NCBI RefSeq assembly: GCF_014196925.1
Contig: NZ_JACIEN010000002.1
Span: 1 to 64,000 of the forward strand
DNA: 64,000 nucleotides
Reading direction: 5' to 3'
Source of the DNA: Chelatococcus caeni
GTDB taxonomy: Bacteria > Pseudomonadota > Alphaproteobacteria > Rhizobiales > Beijerinckiaceae
Shown one piece after another: positions 9,543 through 17,086 of this stretch (position 1 is its first letter; each line of letters starts with the position of its first letter). Position numbers and translations under genes: made by a program. Below the pieces are notes generated by a model that was not told where the DNA came from, searched no databases, and saw nothing but the letters and a program-made list of their open reading frames with translations.

Positions 9543-10466
9543 ATGCAGGAAACGGTGCTCGTCGGCGTCGACTGGGGGACCACCAACCTCAGGGCCTATG
9601 CCTTTGCGGCCGATGGCTCCGTTCGCGCCAAGACGGCGCGGCCGACCGGCATCACCCGCATGAGCGTCCCCTATGGAGACCTCCTCGAGGAGCTTTGCGG
9701 CGAGCTCGGCGCCGGCGCAGACACGCCGGCCCTGCTCTGCGGCATGGTCGGCAGCCGCCAGGGCTGGATCGAGGCGCGCTACATCACGACGCCCTGCACG
9801 CTCGACGGCCTCGTCGAGGGGCTGGTGAGCGCCCCGCACGCGCCCCGCCGGGTGCTCGTGGTGCCAGGGCTCGATTCCCAGTCCGGCAGCGCGCCCGACG
9901 TCATGCGCGGCGAGGAGACCCAGCTGCTCGGCCTGATGGACGGCGTCGGCGGCGCCGAGCGCCTCGTCTGCATGCCCGGCACCCATTGCAAGTGGGTGCG
10001 CCTCGCCGCCGGGCGCATCCTCGATTTCCGCTCCTACATGACCGGCGAAGCCTTCGCCGCCCTGAAGGACCACACCATCCTCGGGCGCCAGATAAGCGAG
10101 GGCGCGGTCCACGACGCGGCGGCCTTCGCGAAGGGCGTCGGGATGGCGCAGGAGGCCCGCGGCCGCGGGCCTGGGGGGCTGCTCAACCTCCTCTTCGGCG
10201 TGCGCACGCTCGGCCTGTTCGACCGCCTCGACCCCGCGGCGGCGGCGAGCCTGATGTCGGGCCTGATGATCGGCGCGGAGATCGCCGACGCCCTCGGGCC
10301 GCAGCCGCCGGCCGAGCCGGTCGTCGTCGTCGGCAGTGCCGGCCTCAGCGCGCGCTATCGCGATGCGGCGGAGGCCCTCGGCGTGCGCACGACCATCGCC
10401 GACGAGGACATCGCGACGCGGGGCTTATGGGCGATCGCGCGGGCGGCGGCGCTGGCGAGCCGATAA
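9543..10466 (+). CDS. dgoK: 2-dehydro-3-deoxygalactonokinase
   Basis: Cytoplasmic sugar-acid kinase of the DgoK family (sugar kinase/actin fold), phosphorylating 2-dehydro-3-deoxy-D-galactonate at O6. The phosphate-binding motif VGVDWGTTNLRAYAFAADGS opens the protein. LCGMVGSRQGWIEARYI, CMPGTHCKWVRLAAGRI and the C-terminal VVVVGSAGLSARYRDAAEAL are typical. Length 307 matches the family. The ATG is preceded by AGGACGAAGG. Its usual partner, the KDPGal aldolase DgoA, is not adjacent. It lies near the hexuronate genes, so it could supply the kinase step for a 2-keto-3-deoxy acid made there; that is inference, since DgoK enzymes normally prefer the galacto form. Confidence 0.9.
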   Translation: MQETVLVGVDWGTTNLRAYAFAADGSVRAKTARPTGITRMSVPYGDLLEELCGELGAGADTPALLCGMVGSRQGWIEARYITTPCTLDGLVEGLVSAPHAPRRVLVVPGLDSQSGSAPDVMRGEETQLLGLMDGVGGAERLVCMPGTHCKWVRLAAGRILDFRSYMTGEAFAALKDHTILGRQISEGAVHDAAAFAKGVGMAQEARGRGPGGLLNLLFGVRTLGLFDRLDPAAAASLMSGLMIGAEIADALGPQPPAEPVVVVGSAGLSARYRDAAEALGVRTTIADEDIATRGLWAIARAAALASR

Positions 10467-10519
10467 GCTCGCCGCCACGGATGTTGATTCGCAAGGGGCC
10501 CGGTGGCAGGAGTTGCGGA

Positions 10520-10756
10520 ATGCAGACCTTCTTCGTCCAGATCAAGTGCAAGCTCGGCAAGACCTATGCGGTCGCCAGCGAGCTCGCCGACCGTGAGATC
10601 GCCTCGGAGATCTACTCGATCGCCGGCGACTACGACATCATCGCCAAGTTCCATGTCGACCGCGACGTCGACATCGGCCATTTCGTCGCCGAGAAGGTGC
10701 AGACCATCGACGACATCGCCGACACGCGCACCATCATCACCTTCAAGGCCTTCTGA
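10520..10756 (+). CDS. Stand-alone Lrp/AsnC ligand-binding (RAM) domain protein
   Basis: A 78-residue protein made of only the C-terminal RAM domain of Lrp/AsnC regulators, without the DNA-binding helix-turn-helix. The sequence MQTFFVQIKCKLGKTYAVAS, then EIYSIAGDYDIIAKFHVDRD and TRTIITFKAF, follows the beta-alpha-beta-beta-alpha-beta pattern with the GDYDIIAK core. Such proteins form oligomers that bind amino acids or other small effectors and may modify full Lrp proteins. The ATG at 10520 follows GGCAGGAGTTGCGGA, a good Shine-Dalgarno; the frame upstream merely overlaps dgoK. It starts 53 bases after dgoK and may be co-transcribed with it. Confidence 0.85.
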   Translation: MQTFFVQIKCKLGKTYAVASELADREIASEIYSIAGDYDIIAKFHVDRDVDIGHFVAEKVQTIDDIADTRTIITFKAF

Positions 10757-10758
10757 TT

Positions 10759-11187
10759 TCAGGCCGCGGCAGCGGTCGCGCGCGAATCCATCGCGCCGAG
10801 CCGCGCCGCGATGACGGCGGCGAGATGCCGCTGCCGGCGCTGCGAGCAGCGGTTCTGCGCCCGCACCACGGCCATCAGCTCGAGCGCGACCGCGGCGTCG
10901 AGCTGGCGGATATGCTGCGCCGTCAGGCCGCTCTCGCGCATCAGCGCCACGAGCCGGCGGCTGACCGGCCGCTGCTCCTCCTCCGGCAGATCCGCCAGCG
11001 ACATGATGATGAGCGCCCCGTGCAGGCGCACCAGACTGTCGGCGTTCTGCGGGTCGCGCGCGAGCCAGGCCCCGTAGGTGGCGCGCAGCAGGTCGTAGAT
11101 GACGGGGACGGCTCTCAGGATCGTGCGCAGTTCCCCGTCCCGCCCGGGAACGCGCAACTCGTCGTCGGACAAAGTCGGCAGCGACAT
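10759..11187 (-). CDS. Hypothetical helical protein
   Basis: A 142-residue protein that I do not recognise. It is rich in Leu, Ala and Arg, with predicted helices throughout (RTILRAVPVIYDLLRATYGA, RLVALMRESGLTAQHIRQLD) and no signal peptide, membrane segment or cysteine cluster; a single Cys is near position 115. Coding appears real: the frame uses G/C-rich third positions and the stop lies 2 bases beyond the stop of the convergent RAM-domain gene. The ATG at 11187 follows AGGAGGGTGCGCCG on the minus strand, a strong ribosome-binding site. Function unknown. Confidence 0.6.
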   Translation of the reverse strand: MSLPTLSDDELRVPGRDGELRTILRAVPVIYDLLRATYGAWLARDPQNADSLVRLHGALIIMSLADLPEEEQRPVSRRLVALMRESGLTAQHIRQLDAAVALELMAVVRAQNRCSQRRQRHLAAVIAARLGAMDSRATAAAA

Positions 11188-11281
11188 CGGCGCACCCTCC
11201 TTGTGACCCTGGAAGCGTGCGCCCCGATGGTTAACGAAAAGTTAACGGCACGGCCGCGCAGCCGTGCCTTACGCTACCTGC

Positions 11282-12766
11282 TCATCCGTGCGCGAGGCTT
11301 GCGAGCGTGGCGCGGGCGCCGTCCCGGTAGAGCCGCGCCAGGGCCTCGCTCACCGCGGCAAGGAAGCGCGGCTCGGCCGGCAGGTCGGCGCCGAACACCG
11401 CCTCGACGCCGGCGAGCGCCCTGGCGAGCGCGGCGGGGTCGCCGCCCGCGGACCGCGCGATCGCGGCAAGGTCCGCCGCCAGCGGGTCGCGCACGTCGAT
11501 GGCGTCGCCCTTCTCGTCCGTGCCCGTGACGTAGCGCATCCAGGCCGCCACGGCGAGAGCGTGGCGGGCGATGTCGGAGCCGGCCGCGAGCCGGTCGCGG
11601 ATCGTGCCCAGCAGGCGCTGCGGCAGCTTCTGCGAGCCGTCCATGGCGATCTGCCAGGTGCGGTGCTTGAGCGCCGGATTGCGGAAACGCTCGCGCAGGG
11701 AGCGCTTGTAGGCCTCCACGTCGGCACCGGGCGGGATCGTCAGCGTCGCCGTCGTGTCGTCCATGAGGGCGGCGACATAGGACGCGAGGCTCTCGTCCGC
11801 CATGGCCTCGGACACGGTCTGGTAGCCGGCGAGATAGCCGAGATAGGCGATGGCCGAGTGGCTGCCGTTGAGCAGGCGCAGCTTCATGGCCTCATAGGGC
11901 GCAACGTCCGTGACGAGCGTCGCCCCCACCGTCTCCCAGGCGGGGCGGCCGGAGGGGAAATGGTCCTCGATCACCCACTGGGTGAAGGGCTCGGTCATCA
12001 CCGGCCAGGCGTCGGCGACGCCGAGGCGCGCCGCCACGGCGGCCCTGTCCTCGTCGGTCGTCGCCGGCACGATGCGGTCGACCATGCTGTCCGGGCAGGC
12101 GATCTTGTCGCGCACGAAGGCGCCGAGGTCGGGCGAGACGAGCTCCGCGAAACGGGTGAGGATGCGGTGCAGCGTCCGGCCGTTCGACGGCAGGTTGTCG
12201 CACGACAGCACGGTGAAGGGCGCAAGGCCGAGGCTGCGGCGACGGGCGATGGCCGCGGCGAGGAAGCCGATGGCCGAGCGCGGGCGGTTGAGGTTGGCGA
12301 GGTCGTGCACCACGTCGGGGTGCTTCTCGTCGAGCCGCCCGGTCGCCGGATCGTGGCAATAGCCCTTCTCCGTCACCGTGAGGGTGACGACCTTCACGTC
12401 CGGATGGCTCATGCGCTCGACGAGCGCCGCCGGATCCTCCGGCGCCACCACGACCTCGCGGATGGCGCCGATGACGGCGAGCTTCTCGCCCTCGCCCGAG
12501 CGCACGGCGAGGGTGTAGAGCCCGTCCTGGGCCTTCAGCGCATCGCGCGTGTCGGGGCTGCGCAGGCTGGCGCCGACGATGCCCCATTGCTGGTCGCCGC
12601 CGGCGATGACCGCATCCGTGTAGGCCGCCTGGTGGGCGCGGTGGAAGGCGCCGATGCCGAGGTGGACGATGCCGGTCTTCATCGCCTTGCGATCATAGGC
12701 CGGGCGGGCGACATCGGGCGGCAGGTCCGGGAGGCGCGCAGTGTTGAGGCGGGCCGTCTGCGTCAC
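11282..12766 (-). CDS. uxuB: Mannitol dehydrogenase-family oxidoreductase, probable fructuronate/tagaturonate reductase
   Basis: Polyol-specific long-chain dehydrogenase that probably reduces D-fructuronate to D-mannonate (or tagaturonate to altronate) with NADH. The Rossmann part is IVHLGIGAFHRAHQAAYTDA, then WGIVGASLRSPDTRDALKAQ. VTLTVTEKGYCHD is a family signature, and LLNGSHSAIAYLGYLAGY is the C-domain motif. At 494 residues it is full length. The GTG at 12766 overlaps the uxaC stop by four bases (12763-12766), so the two are translationally coupled; this fixes the start, although the ATG at MKTGIVHLG is possible. UxuB and UxaB belong to the same family, so the substrate is not settled by sequence. 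Confidence 0.85.
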   Translation of the reverse strand: MTQTARLNTARLPDLPPDVARPAYDRKAMKTGIVHLGIGAFHRAHQAAYTDAVIAGGDQQWGIVGASLRSPDTRDALKAQDGLYTLAVRSGEGEKLAVIGAIREVVVAPEDPAALVERMSHPDVKVVTLTVTEKGYCHDPATGRLDEKHPDVVHDLANLNRPRSAIGFLAAAIARRRSLGLAPFTVLSCDNLPSNGRTLHRILTRFAELVSPDLGAFVRDKIACPDSMVDRIVPATTDEDRAAVAARLGVADAWPVMTEPFTQWVIEDHFPSGRPAWETVGATLVTDVAPYEAMKLRLLNGSHSAIAYLGYLAGYQTVSEAMADESLASYVAALMDDTTATLTIPPGADVEAYKRSLRERFRNPALKHRTWQIAMDGSQKLPQRLLGTIRDRLAAGSDIARHALAVAAWMRYVTGTDEKGDAIDVRDPLAADLAAIARSAGGDPAALARALAGVEAVFGADLPAEPRFLAAVSEALARLYRDGARATLASLAHG

Positions 12767-14184
12767 AGCTTGTAGGCCTCCTTGGCCAGGCGATAGGCGA
12801 GATCGTGGGCGAGCTCGTGCGCCTCGTCCTCGTCGAGGCGGTGGGTGACGACGAGCTCGGCGAGGAAGGCGCAGTCGACGCGACGCGCCACGTCGTGCCG
12901 GGCGGGGATCGACGGGAAGGCCCGCGTGTCGTCGTTGAAGCCGACGGTGTTGTAGAAGCCGGCCGTCTCGGTGACGAGCTCGCGGTAGCGGCGCATGCCC
13001 TCGGGGCTGTCGAAGAACCACCAGGCCGGGCCGAGCTTCAGGCACGGATAGTGCCCGGCGAGCGGCGCGAGCTCGCGCGAATAGGCGGTCTCGTCGAGCG
13101 TGAAGAGGATGATGGTGAGCTCGCGCTCGTTGCCGAAGCGGTCGAGCAGCGGCTTCAGCGCATGGACATAGTCGGTCGCGGCCGGGATGTCGGCACCCAT
13201 GTCGCGGCCGAAGCGGGCGAAGAGCCCGGCGTTGTGGTTGCGCATCGAGCCGGGGTGGATCTGCATGACGAGCCCGTCCTCGAGGCTCATCGCCGCCATC
13301 TCGGTCAGCATCTGGGCGCGGAAGAGCTCCGCATCCTCGCTCGTGACGTTGCCGTGCATGATGCGGGTGTAAAGCGCCTCGGCCTCGACGGGCGAGAGGT
13401 CCGCCGTGCGAGCGCTCGGATGGCCGTGGTCGGTCGAGGTGGCGCCCATGTCCTTGAAGAAGGCGCGGCGCTTGCGGTGGGCCTCGAGATAGCCGGCGAA
13501 GGTCGAGACGTCGCAGCCGGTCAGTTCGCCGAAGGCCTCGACATTGGCCCTGAAGCCGTCGAACTCGGGATCGACGACCGGGTCCGGCCGGTAGGCCGTG
13601 ACGACGCGCCCTTTCCAGCCGCTGTCGCGGATCGCCTTGTGGTGGACGAGCGGATCGAGCGGGCTCTCGGTGGTGGCGATGACCTCGATGTTGAAGCGCT
13701 CGAACAGGGCCCGCGGGCGATAGGCGGGCTCGGCCAGCCGCTCGGCGATGCGGTCGTAGTAGAGGTCGGCCGTCTCGGCGGAGAGCCGCACGTCGAAATC
13801 GAACAGCGTGGCGAAGGCGTGGTCGAGCCACGTGCGCGTCGGCGTGCCGCGGAAGAGATGGTATCGCTCGGCGAAGCGCCGCCAGATCCTGCGCCCGTCG
13901 GTCTCGACCTCGGCGCCGTCCTTCGTCGCGATGCCGAGATCCTCGAGCCGCACGCCCTGGCTGTGGAGCATGCGGAAGATGTAGTGGTCGGGCACGACGA
14001 AGAGGCGGGCGGGGTCCGGGAAGGGCTCGTTCTCGGCATACCAGCGCGGATCGGTGTGCCCGTGCGGGGAGACGATCGGCAGGTCCTTCACATGGGCATA
14101 GAGCCGGCGCGCCACGGCGCGTGCGGACGGATCGGCGGGAAAGAGGCGGTCCTCGTGGACGAGCGGCAGGCGGCCCTCGCGCAT
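12763..14184 (-). CDS. uxaC: Glucuronate/galacturonate isomerase
   Basis: Uronate isomerase of the amidohydrolase superfamily, converting D-glucuronate to D-fructuronate and D-galacturonate to D-tagaturonate, the first step of hexuronate catabolism. Visible marks are the metal-binding VSPHGHTDPRWYAENEPFPD near residue 30, VPDHYIFRMLHSQG, TWLDHAFATLFDFDVRL, HGNVTSEDAELFRAQML, MQIHPGSMRNHNAGLFARFG and FDSPEGMRRYRELVTE. Length 473 is normal. The ATG at 14184 is preceded by AGGAAAGGAAGTGCCG, a good ribosome-binding site; the open frame reads further upstream without family similarity. It leads a two-gene operon with the uxuB-like gene. Confidence 0.93.
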   Translation of the reverse strand: MREGRLPLVHEDRLFPADPSARAVARRLYAHVKDLPIVSPHGHTDPRWYAENEPFPDPARLFVVPDHYIFRMLHSQGVRLEDLGIATKDGAEVETDGRRIWRRFAERYHLFRGTPTRTWLDHAFATLFDFDVRLSAETADLYYDRIAERLAEPAYRPRALFERFNIEVIATTESPLDPLVHHKAIRDSGWKGRVVTAYRPDPVVDPEFDGFRANVEAFGELTGCDVSTFAGYLEAHRKRRAFFKDMGATSTDHGHPSARTADLSPVEAEALYTRIMHGNVTSEDAELFRAQMLTEMAAMSLEDGLVMQIHPGSMRNHNAGLFARFGRDMGADIPAATDYVHALKPLLDRFGNERELTIILFTLDETAYSRELAPLAGHYPCLKLGPAWWFFDSPEGMRRYRELVTETAGFYNTVGFNDDTRAFPSIPARHDVARRVDCAFLAELVVTHRLDEDEAHELAHDLAYRLAKEAYKL

Positions 14185-14311
14185 CGGCACTTCCTTTCCT
14201 GATAACGGCTTCAAGCCTTTTGACGAAAAGCGCCCCCCGATGGCGACGCCGCGCGTCGCGCGGCGAACCCTAACCAGCGGAGCAGCCGGTGTGAACTGCT
14301 TTCTCGGCGCC

Positions 14312-14325
14312 GTTTGAATCGATTT
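14312..14325 (-). promoter_or_regulatory. Shared motif upstream of uxaC, candidate regulator site
   Basis: On the uxaC sense strand this reads AAATCGATTCAAAC, 128 bases before the uxaC start. Nearly the same sequence (AAAACGATTCAAAT) occurs in the same orientation 42 bases before uxaA at 19944-19957. Both lie in otherwise G/C-rich sequence. It could be the operator of the GntR/FCD protein encoded next door. The match is short and was found by eye. Confidence 0.35.
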
Positions 14326-14414
14326 GGAAATAGCGCGCGCAGGCCGTCCGGGCAAGCCGACAGAGCGCGCCGGGGAGGAGCCGGCAGGCCGACGGCGCGG
14401 CTGTCCTTCAACCG

Positions 14415-15086
14415 TCAGCGCAGGCCGAGCGCACGGTTGCGGGCGTTGTCGATATGGGCCGAGAGGGCGGCCACGGCCTTCTGCGGATCGCGCGTCTCCA
14501 TGGCGGCGATGATGCCGAGATGCTCGCGCATCACCGGCGCCACGAGACCGTCGATTCGCACCAGCTCCTGCCGGATGAGGCGGATCTTGATGGAATTGAC
14601 GCGGTAGGCCTTGGTGATGATCTCGTTGCCGAGCGCATCGACCAGCATGTCGTGGAAGCCCCAGTCGACCGCCTGGCCCTCGGCGACGATTTCGGGCGTG
14701 TCGCCCTGCGCCTCGGCCCGCGCCAGCACATCCTCGTGCTGGCGGCGCACGGCGGCGAGCGTCTCGTCGGAGGCGGACTGCACGAACAGGTCCATGGCCC
14801 CGCGCTCCATGAAGAGGCGGAACTGGAAGGCGTCGCGGATGAGGTTGAGGTCGAGATGGGCGACCTGCATGCCGCGCTGCGGCACGGTCTTGATGAGGCC
14901 CTCGGCCTCGAGACGCGGGATGAGCTCGCGAATGGCGCCGAGCGGCAGGTCGGTCAGGGCCACGAGTTCGCGCTGGGAGATGAACTGGCCCGGCCGGACA
15001 TTGCGCGCGAGAAGGTGCTGCGTGAAGCTGTCATAGGCCTTCTCGCGCAGCTTGAGAGGGGCACCGTCGTCCGCTGGCCGGTCCAT
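14415..15086 (-). CDS. GntR-family regulator with FCD domain
   Basis: Transcription factor of the FadR subfamily: an N-terminal winged helix (residues ~10-75; ISQRELVALTDLPLGAIREL, EAEGLIKTVPQRGMQV) and an all-helical FCD effector domain (~85-215; RDAFQFRLFMERGAMDLFVQ, MREHLGIIAAMETRD). FCD regulators often bind sugar acids and repress hexuronate genes. The ATG at 15086 is preceded by GAGGAGGAGG on the minus strand, an excellent ribosome-binding site, so the long upstream extension of the frame is not real. It sits between uxaC-uxuB and the divergent TRAP operon, and probably controls both. Length 223 is typical. Confidence 0.88.
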   Translation of the reverse strand: MDRPADDGAPLKLREKAYDSFTQHLLARNVRPGQFISQRELVALTDLPLGAIRELIPRLEAEGLIKTVPQRGMQVAHLDLNLIRDAFQFRLFMERGAMDLFVQSASDETLAAVRRQHEDVLARAEAQGDTPEIVAEGQAVDWGFHDMLVDALGNEIITKAYRVNSIKIRLIRQELVRIDGLVAPVMREHLGIIAAMETRDPQKAVAALSAHIDNARNRALGLR

Positions 15087-15401
15087 CTCGTCCTCCTCCT
15101 CAATGTCTTCGGCGTCGGGGCCGATGGCGCGCCCTGGCCTCGCGATCCCCATAAAGCCGGCGACGGCATCGGCCAAGGCCCTTCGGGCGGAGCGCCCCGG
15201 ACAGGGCCCCAGGGACAGGCCGTCGGGCAGAAGCGCCACGCGTGCCGAGGACCTGCGCAGGCCCTCGACGGCTCTTTTTCTCGGCTGACATGTTAGCTGG
15301 TTGTTTTTTGTTTGCAAGCATTCCACCGCTTCGGCAATATGCGGCCGATCGCGCCCGGAACGGGCGCTCAAACAAGCCGTTATCCCGGGAGGATCGTCAC
15401 C
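15087..15401. other. Divergent intergenic region between GntR gene and TRAP operon
   Basis: These 315 bases hold no convincing gene. They must carry the promoters of the GntR gene (minus) and dctP (plus). An AT-rich stretch at ~15288-15325 (TGTTAGCTGG, TTGTTTTTTG, TTTGCAAGC) stands out from the G/C-rich surroundings and is the likely control area. GGGAGGATCGTCACC just before 15402 is the dctP ribosome-binding site. I found no clear palindromic operator. Confidence 0.5.
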
Positions 15402-16400
15402 ATGGCATTTTCGCTGAGCCGCCGGCTCGTCCTCGGCCTTGCCCTCTCCTGCCCGCTCATCGCCGGCCCGGCGCTCGCCGCCGATCCGGTCAAGCTGCGC
15501 ATCTCGACGCCCGCCGTCGAAGCCGACTGGCATGCCAAGATGCTCCCCGTCTTCAAGGAGGAGCTCGAGAAGCGGGCGCCCGGCCAGTTCGACGTCGAGA
15601 TCCACCTCAACGCCACGCTGTTCAAGCAGGGCACCGAGCCGGCCGCCATGCAGCGCGGCAATCTCGAGATGGCGATGATCTCGGCCTTCGACATCGCCAA
15701 GCAGATCCCCGAGTGGTCGATCTTCACCGCCGGCTATCTGATCCGCGACCCCGAGCACCAGCAGAAGGTCTTCGCGAGCGACATCGGCGAGGAGATGTAC
15801 AAGCTCGTCGAGGACAAGATGGGCATCAAGGTGCTCTCCGTCGGCTATCTCGGCACGCGCCAGCTCAACCTGCGCATCGAGAAGGAGGTGAAGACCCCGG
15901 CGGACCTCGCAGGCGTCAAGCTGCGCATGCCGGGCTCCGACACCTGGCTGTTCCTCGGCAAGGCGCTCGGCGCCAACCCGCTGCCGCTCGCCTTCGGCGA
16001 GATCTACACGGCGCTGCAGACCGGCGCCATCGACGGCCAGGACAACCCGCTGCCGACCGTGCGGGCCGCGAAGTTCTACGAGGTGACCAAGCAGATCGTG
16101 CTCACCGACCACCTCGTCGATTCCATCTTCCTCTCGCTCGCCGGCGCGACCTGGAACAAGCTCGACGACAAGCAGAAGGAAGCCGTGCTGGAAGCCGCCA
16201 AGGCCGCCGTGGCCTTCAACAACGAGGGGCGCATCGGCGAGGAGAGGCAGCTCGCGGCCGATTTCGCGCAGCAGGGCCTCAAGGTCTACCGGCCCGACGT
16301 CGAGGCCTTCCGCACCCATGTGCAGAAGGCCTACCTCGAATCGGAATTCTCCAAGACCTGGCCCAAGGGCATGGTCGAACGCATCAACGCGGTGAAGTAA
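15402..16400 (+). CDS. dctP: TRAP transporter substrate-binding protein (DctP family)
   Basis: Periplasmic solute receptor of a tripartite ATP-independent transporter. The N-terminal signal peptide (MAFSLSRRLVLGLALSCPLI, cleavage near ALAAD) precedes a mature domain beginning PVKLRISTPAVEADWHAK. Typical TRAP marks are TPADLAGVKLRMPGSDTW with the carboxylate-binding Arg, and LPLAFGEIYTALQTGAIDGQ followed by DNPLPTV. Length 332 is usual. The ATG at 15402 follows GGGAGGATC, whereas an upstream in-frame ATG would place 30 residues before the signal peptide. Clustered with uxaC, uxuB and uxaA, it probably binds a hexuronate or related sugar acid; the ligand is inferred only from context. Confidence 0.9.
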   Translation: MAFSLSRRLVLGLALSCPLIAGPALAADPVKLRISTPAVEADWHAKMLPVFKEELEKRAPGQFDVEIHLNATLFKQGTEPAAMQRGNLEMAMISAFDIAKQIPEWSIFTAGYLIRDPEHQQKVFASDIGEEMYKLVEDKMGIKVLSVGYLGTRQLNLRIEKEVKTPADLAGVKLRMPGSDTWLFLGKALGANPLPLAFGEIYTALQTGAIDGQDNPLPTVRAAKFYEVTKQIVLTDHLVDSIFLSLAGATWNKLDDKQKEAVLEAAKAAVAFNNEGRIGEERQLAADFAQQGLKVYRPDVEAFRTHVQKAYLESEFSKTWPKGMVERINAVK

Positions 16401-16427
16401 GAGCAACCGGCCGGGGGGCCCGGTGCT

Positions 16428-16536
16428 CCCCTCTGCCCTCTCCCGCAGCGTGGAGGGCAGAGGGGGCAGCCTGAAGGCGCCATCGCTGCGTGTCACGCTC
16501 CCCGCCCCTTCTCCTCCCCGCAAGGGGGAAGGGAGG
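16428..16536. repeat. Two palindromic elements between dctP and dctQ
   Basis: The first is a perfect 13-bp inverted repeat, CCCCTCTGCCCTC (16428-16440) and GAGGGCAGAGGGG (16453-16465), with a 12-base loop. The second is an imperfect hairpin at ~16504-16536 (CCCCTTCTCCTCCCCGC, then AAGGGGGAAGGGAGG). Both resemble the dispersed elements at 2271-2438 and 30791-30820. Lying between the receptor gene and the membrane genes, they could protect or terminate the dctP transcript so that more receptor than permease is made. Confidence 0.7.
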
Positions 16537-16579
16537 ATGCCGACTGCCCCAAAACAGACCCTGCGTACCGGAGGCACCC

Positions 16580-17086
16580 TTGTCCGTTGTGGTGAAACGG
16601 CTGCGTTTCCTGGCGACGATCGCGGCGGCGCTCGGCTTCATGGCCATGTTCGCCGCCTTCATCCTGCAGATCTTCACGCGCTACGTCCTCAACGACCCGA
16701 CGGCCTGGACGCAGGAAGCGACGCTGATCTCATATGTCTGGGTGGTCTTCTGGTGCGCGGCCTTCCTGACGCGCGACAAGGACCAGATCACCTTCGACAT
16801 GGTGGTGCTCGCAAGCCCGCGCCGCGTGCAGCGCTGGCTCGCCTTCGTCTGCGCGCTCGTGACGCTGGGCGCCTTCCTCGCCGCCCTGCCGGCGACGGTG
16901 GACTGGATCAGCTTCATGCGCATCGAGAAGACACCGGTCCTCGGCCTGCGCTACGACATCCTCTATTCCATCTTCATCGTCTTCGTCGTCTGCGTCGTCA
17001 TCCGCCAGGGCCTGCGCGTCGCGCGCCTCCTTTCGCGCCGCTGGGGCGAGGTGCTTGACGAACGTCCTTCCGGTTTCAGCGAATGA
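16580..17086 (+). CDS. dctQ: TRAP transporter small permease (DctQ family)
   Basis: Four-helix inner-membrane subunit of the TRAP transporter. Membrane segments are visible at LATIAAALGFMAMFAAFILQ, ISYVWVVFWCAAFLT, WLAFVCALVTLGAFLAALPA and ILYSIFIVFVVCVVIRQG. The family pattern RYVLNDPTAWTQEATLI follows helix 1. The start is taken as TTG 16580 because GGAGG lies 5 bases before it; an in-frame GTG at 16589 is the alternative. Sequence upstream of it in frame is hairpin DNA without similarity. It overlaps dctM by four bases (17083-17086). Length 168 is typical. Confidence 0.85.
   Translation: MSVVVKRLRFLATIAAALGFMAMFAAFILQIFTRYVLNDPTAWTQEATLISYVWVVFWCAAFLTRDKDQITFDMVVLASPRRVQRWLAFVCALVTLGAFLAALPATVDWISFMRIEKTPVLGLRYDILYSIFIVFVVCVVIRQGLRVARLLSRRWGEVLDERPSGFSE

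Noticed and set aside
11282-13831. 849-codon frame joining the uxuB-like gene with sequence upstream
   Set aside because: The upstream half is uxaC read in the wrong frame; the GTG at 12766 that overlaps the uxaC stop is the real start.
14415-16577. 720-codon minus-strand frame ending in the GntR regulator
   Set aside because: Only the last 223 codons match the regulator, and a strong ribosome-binding site marks ATG 15086; the rest is antisense to dctP.
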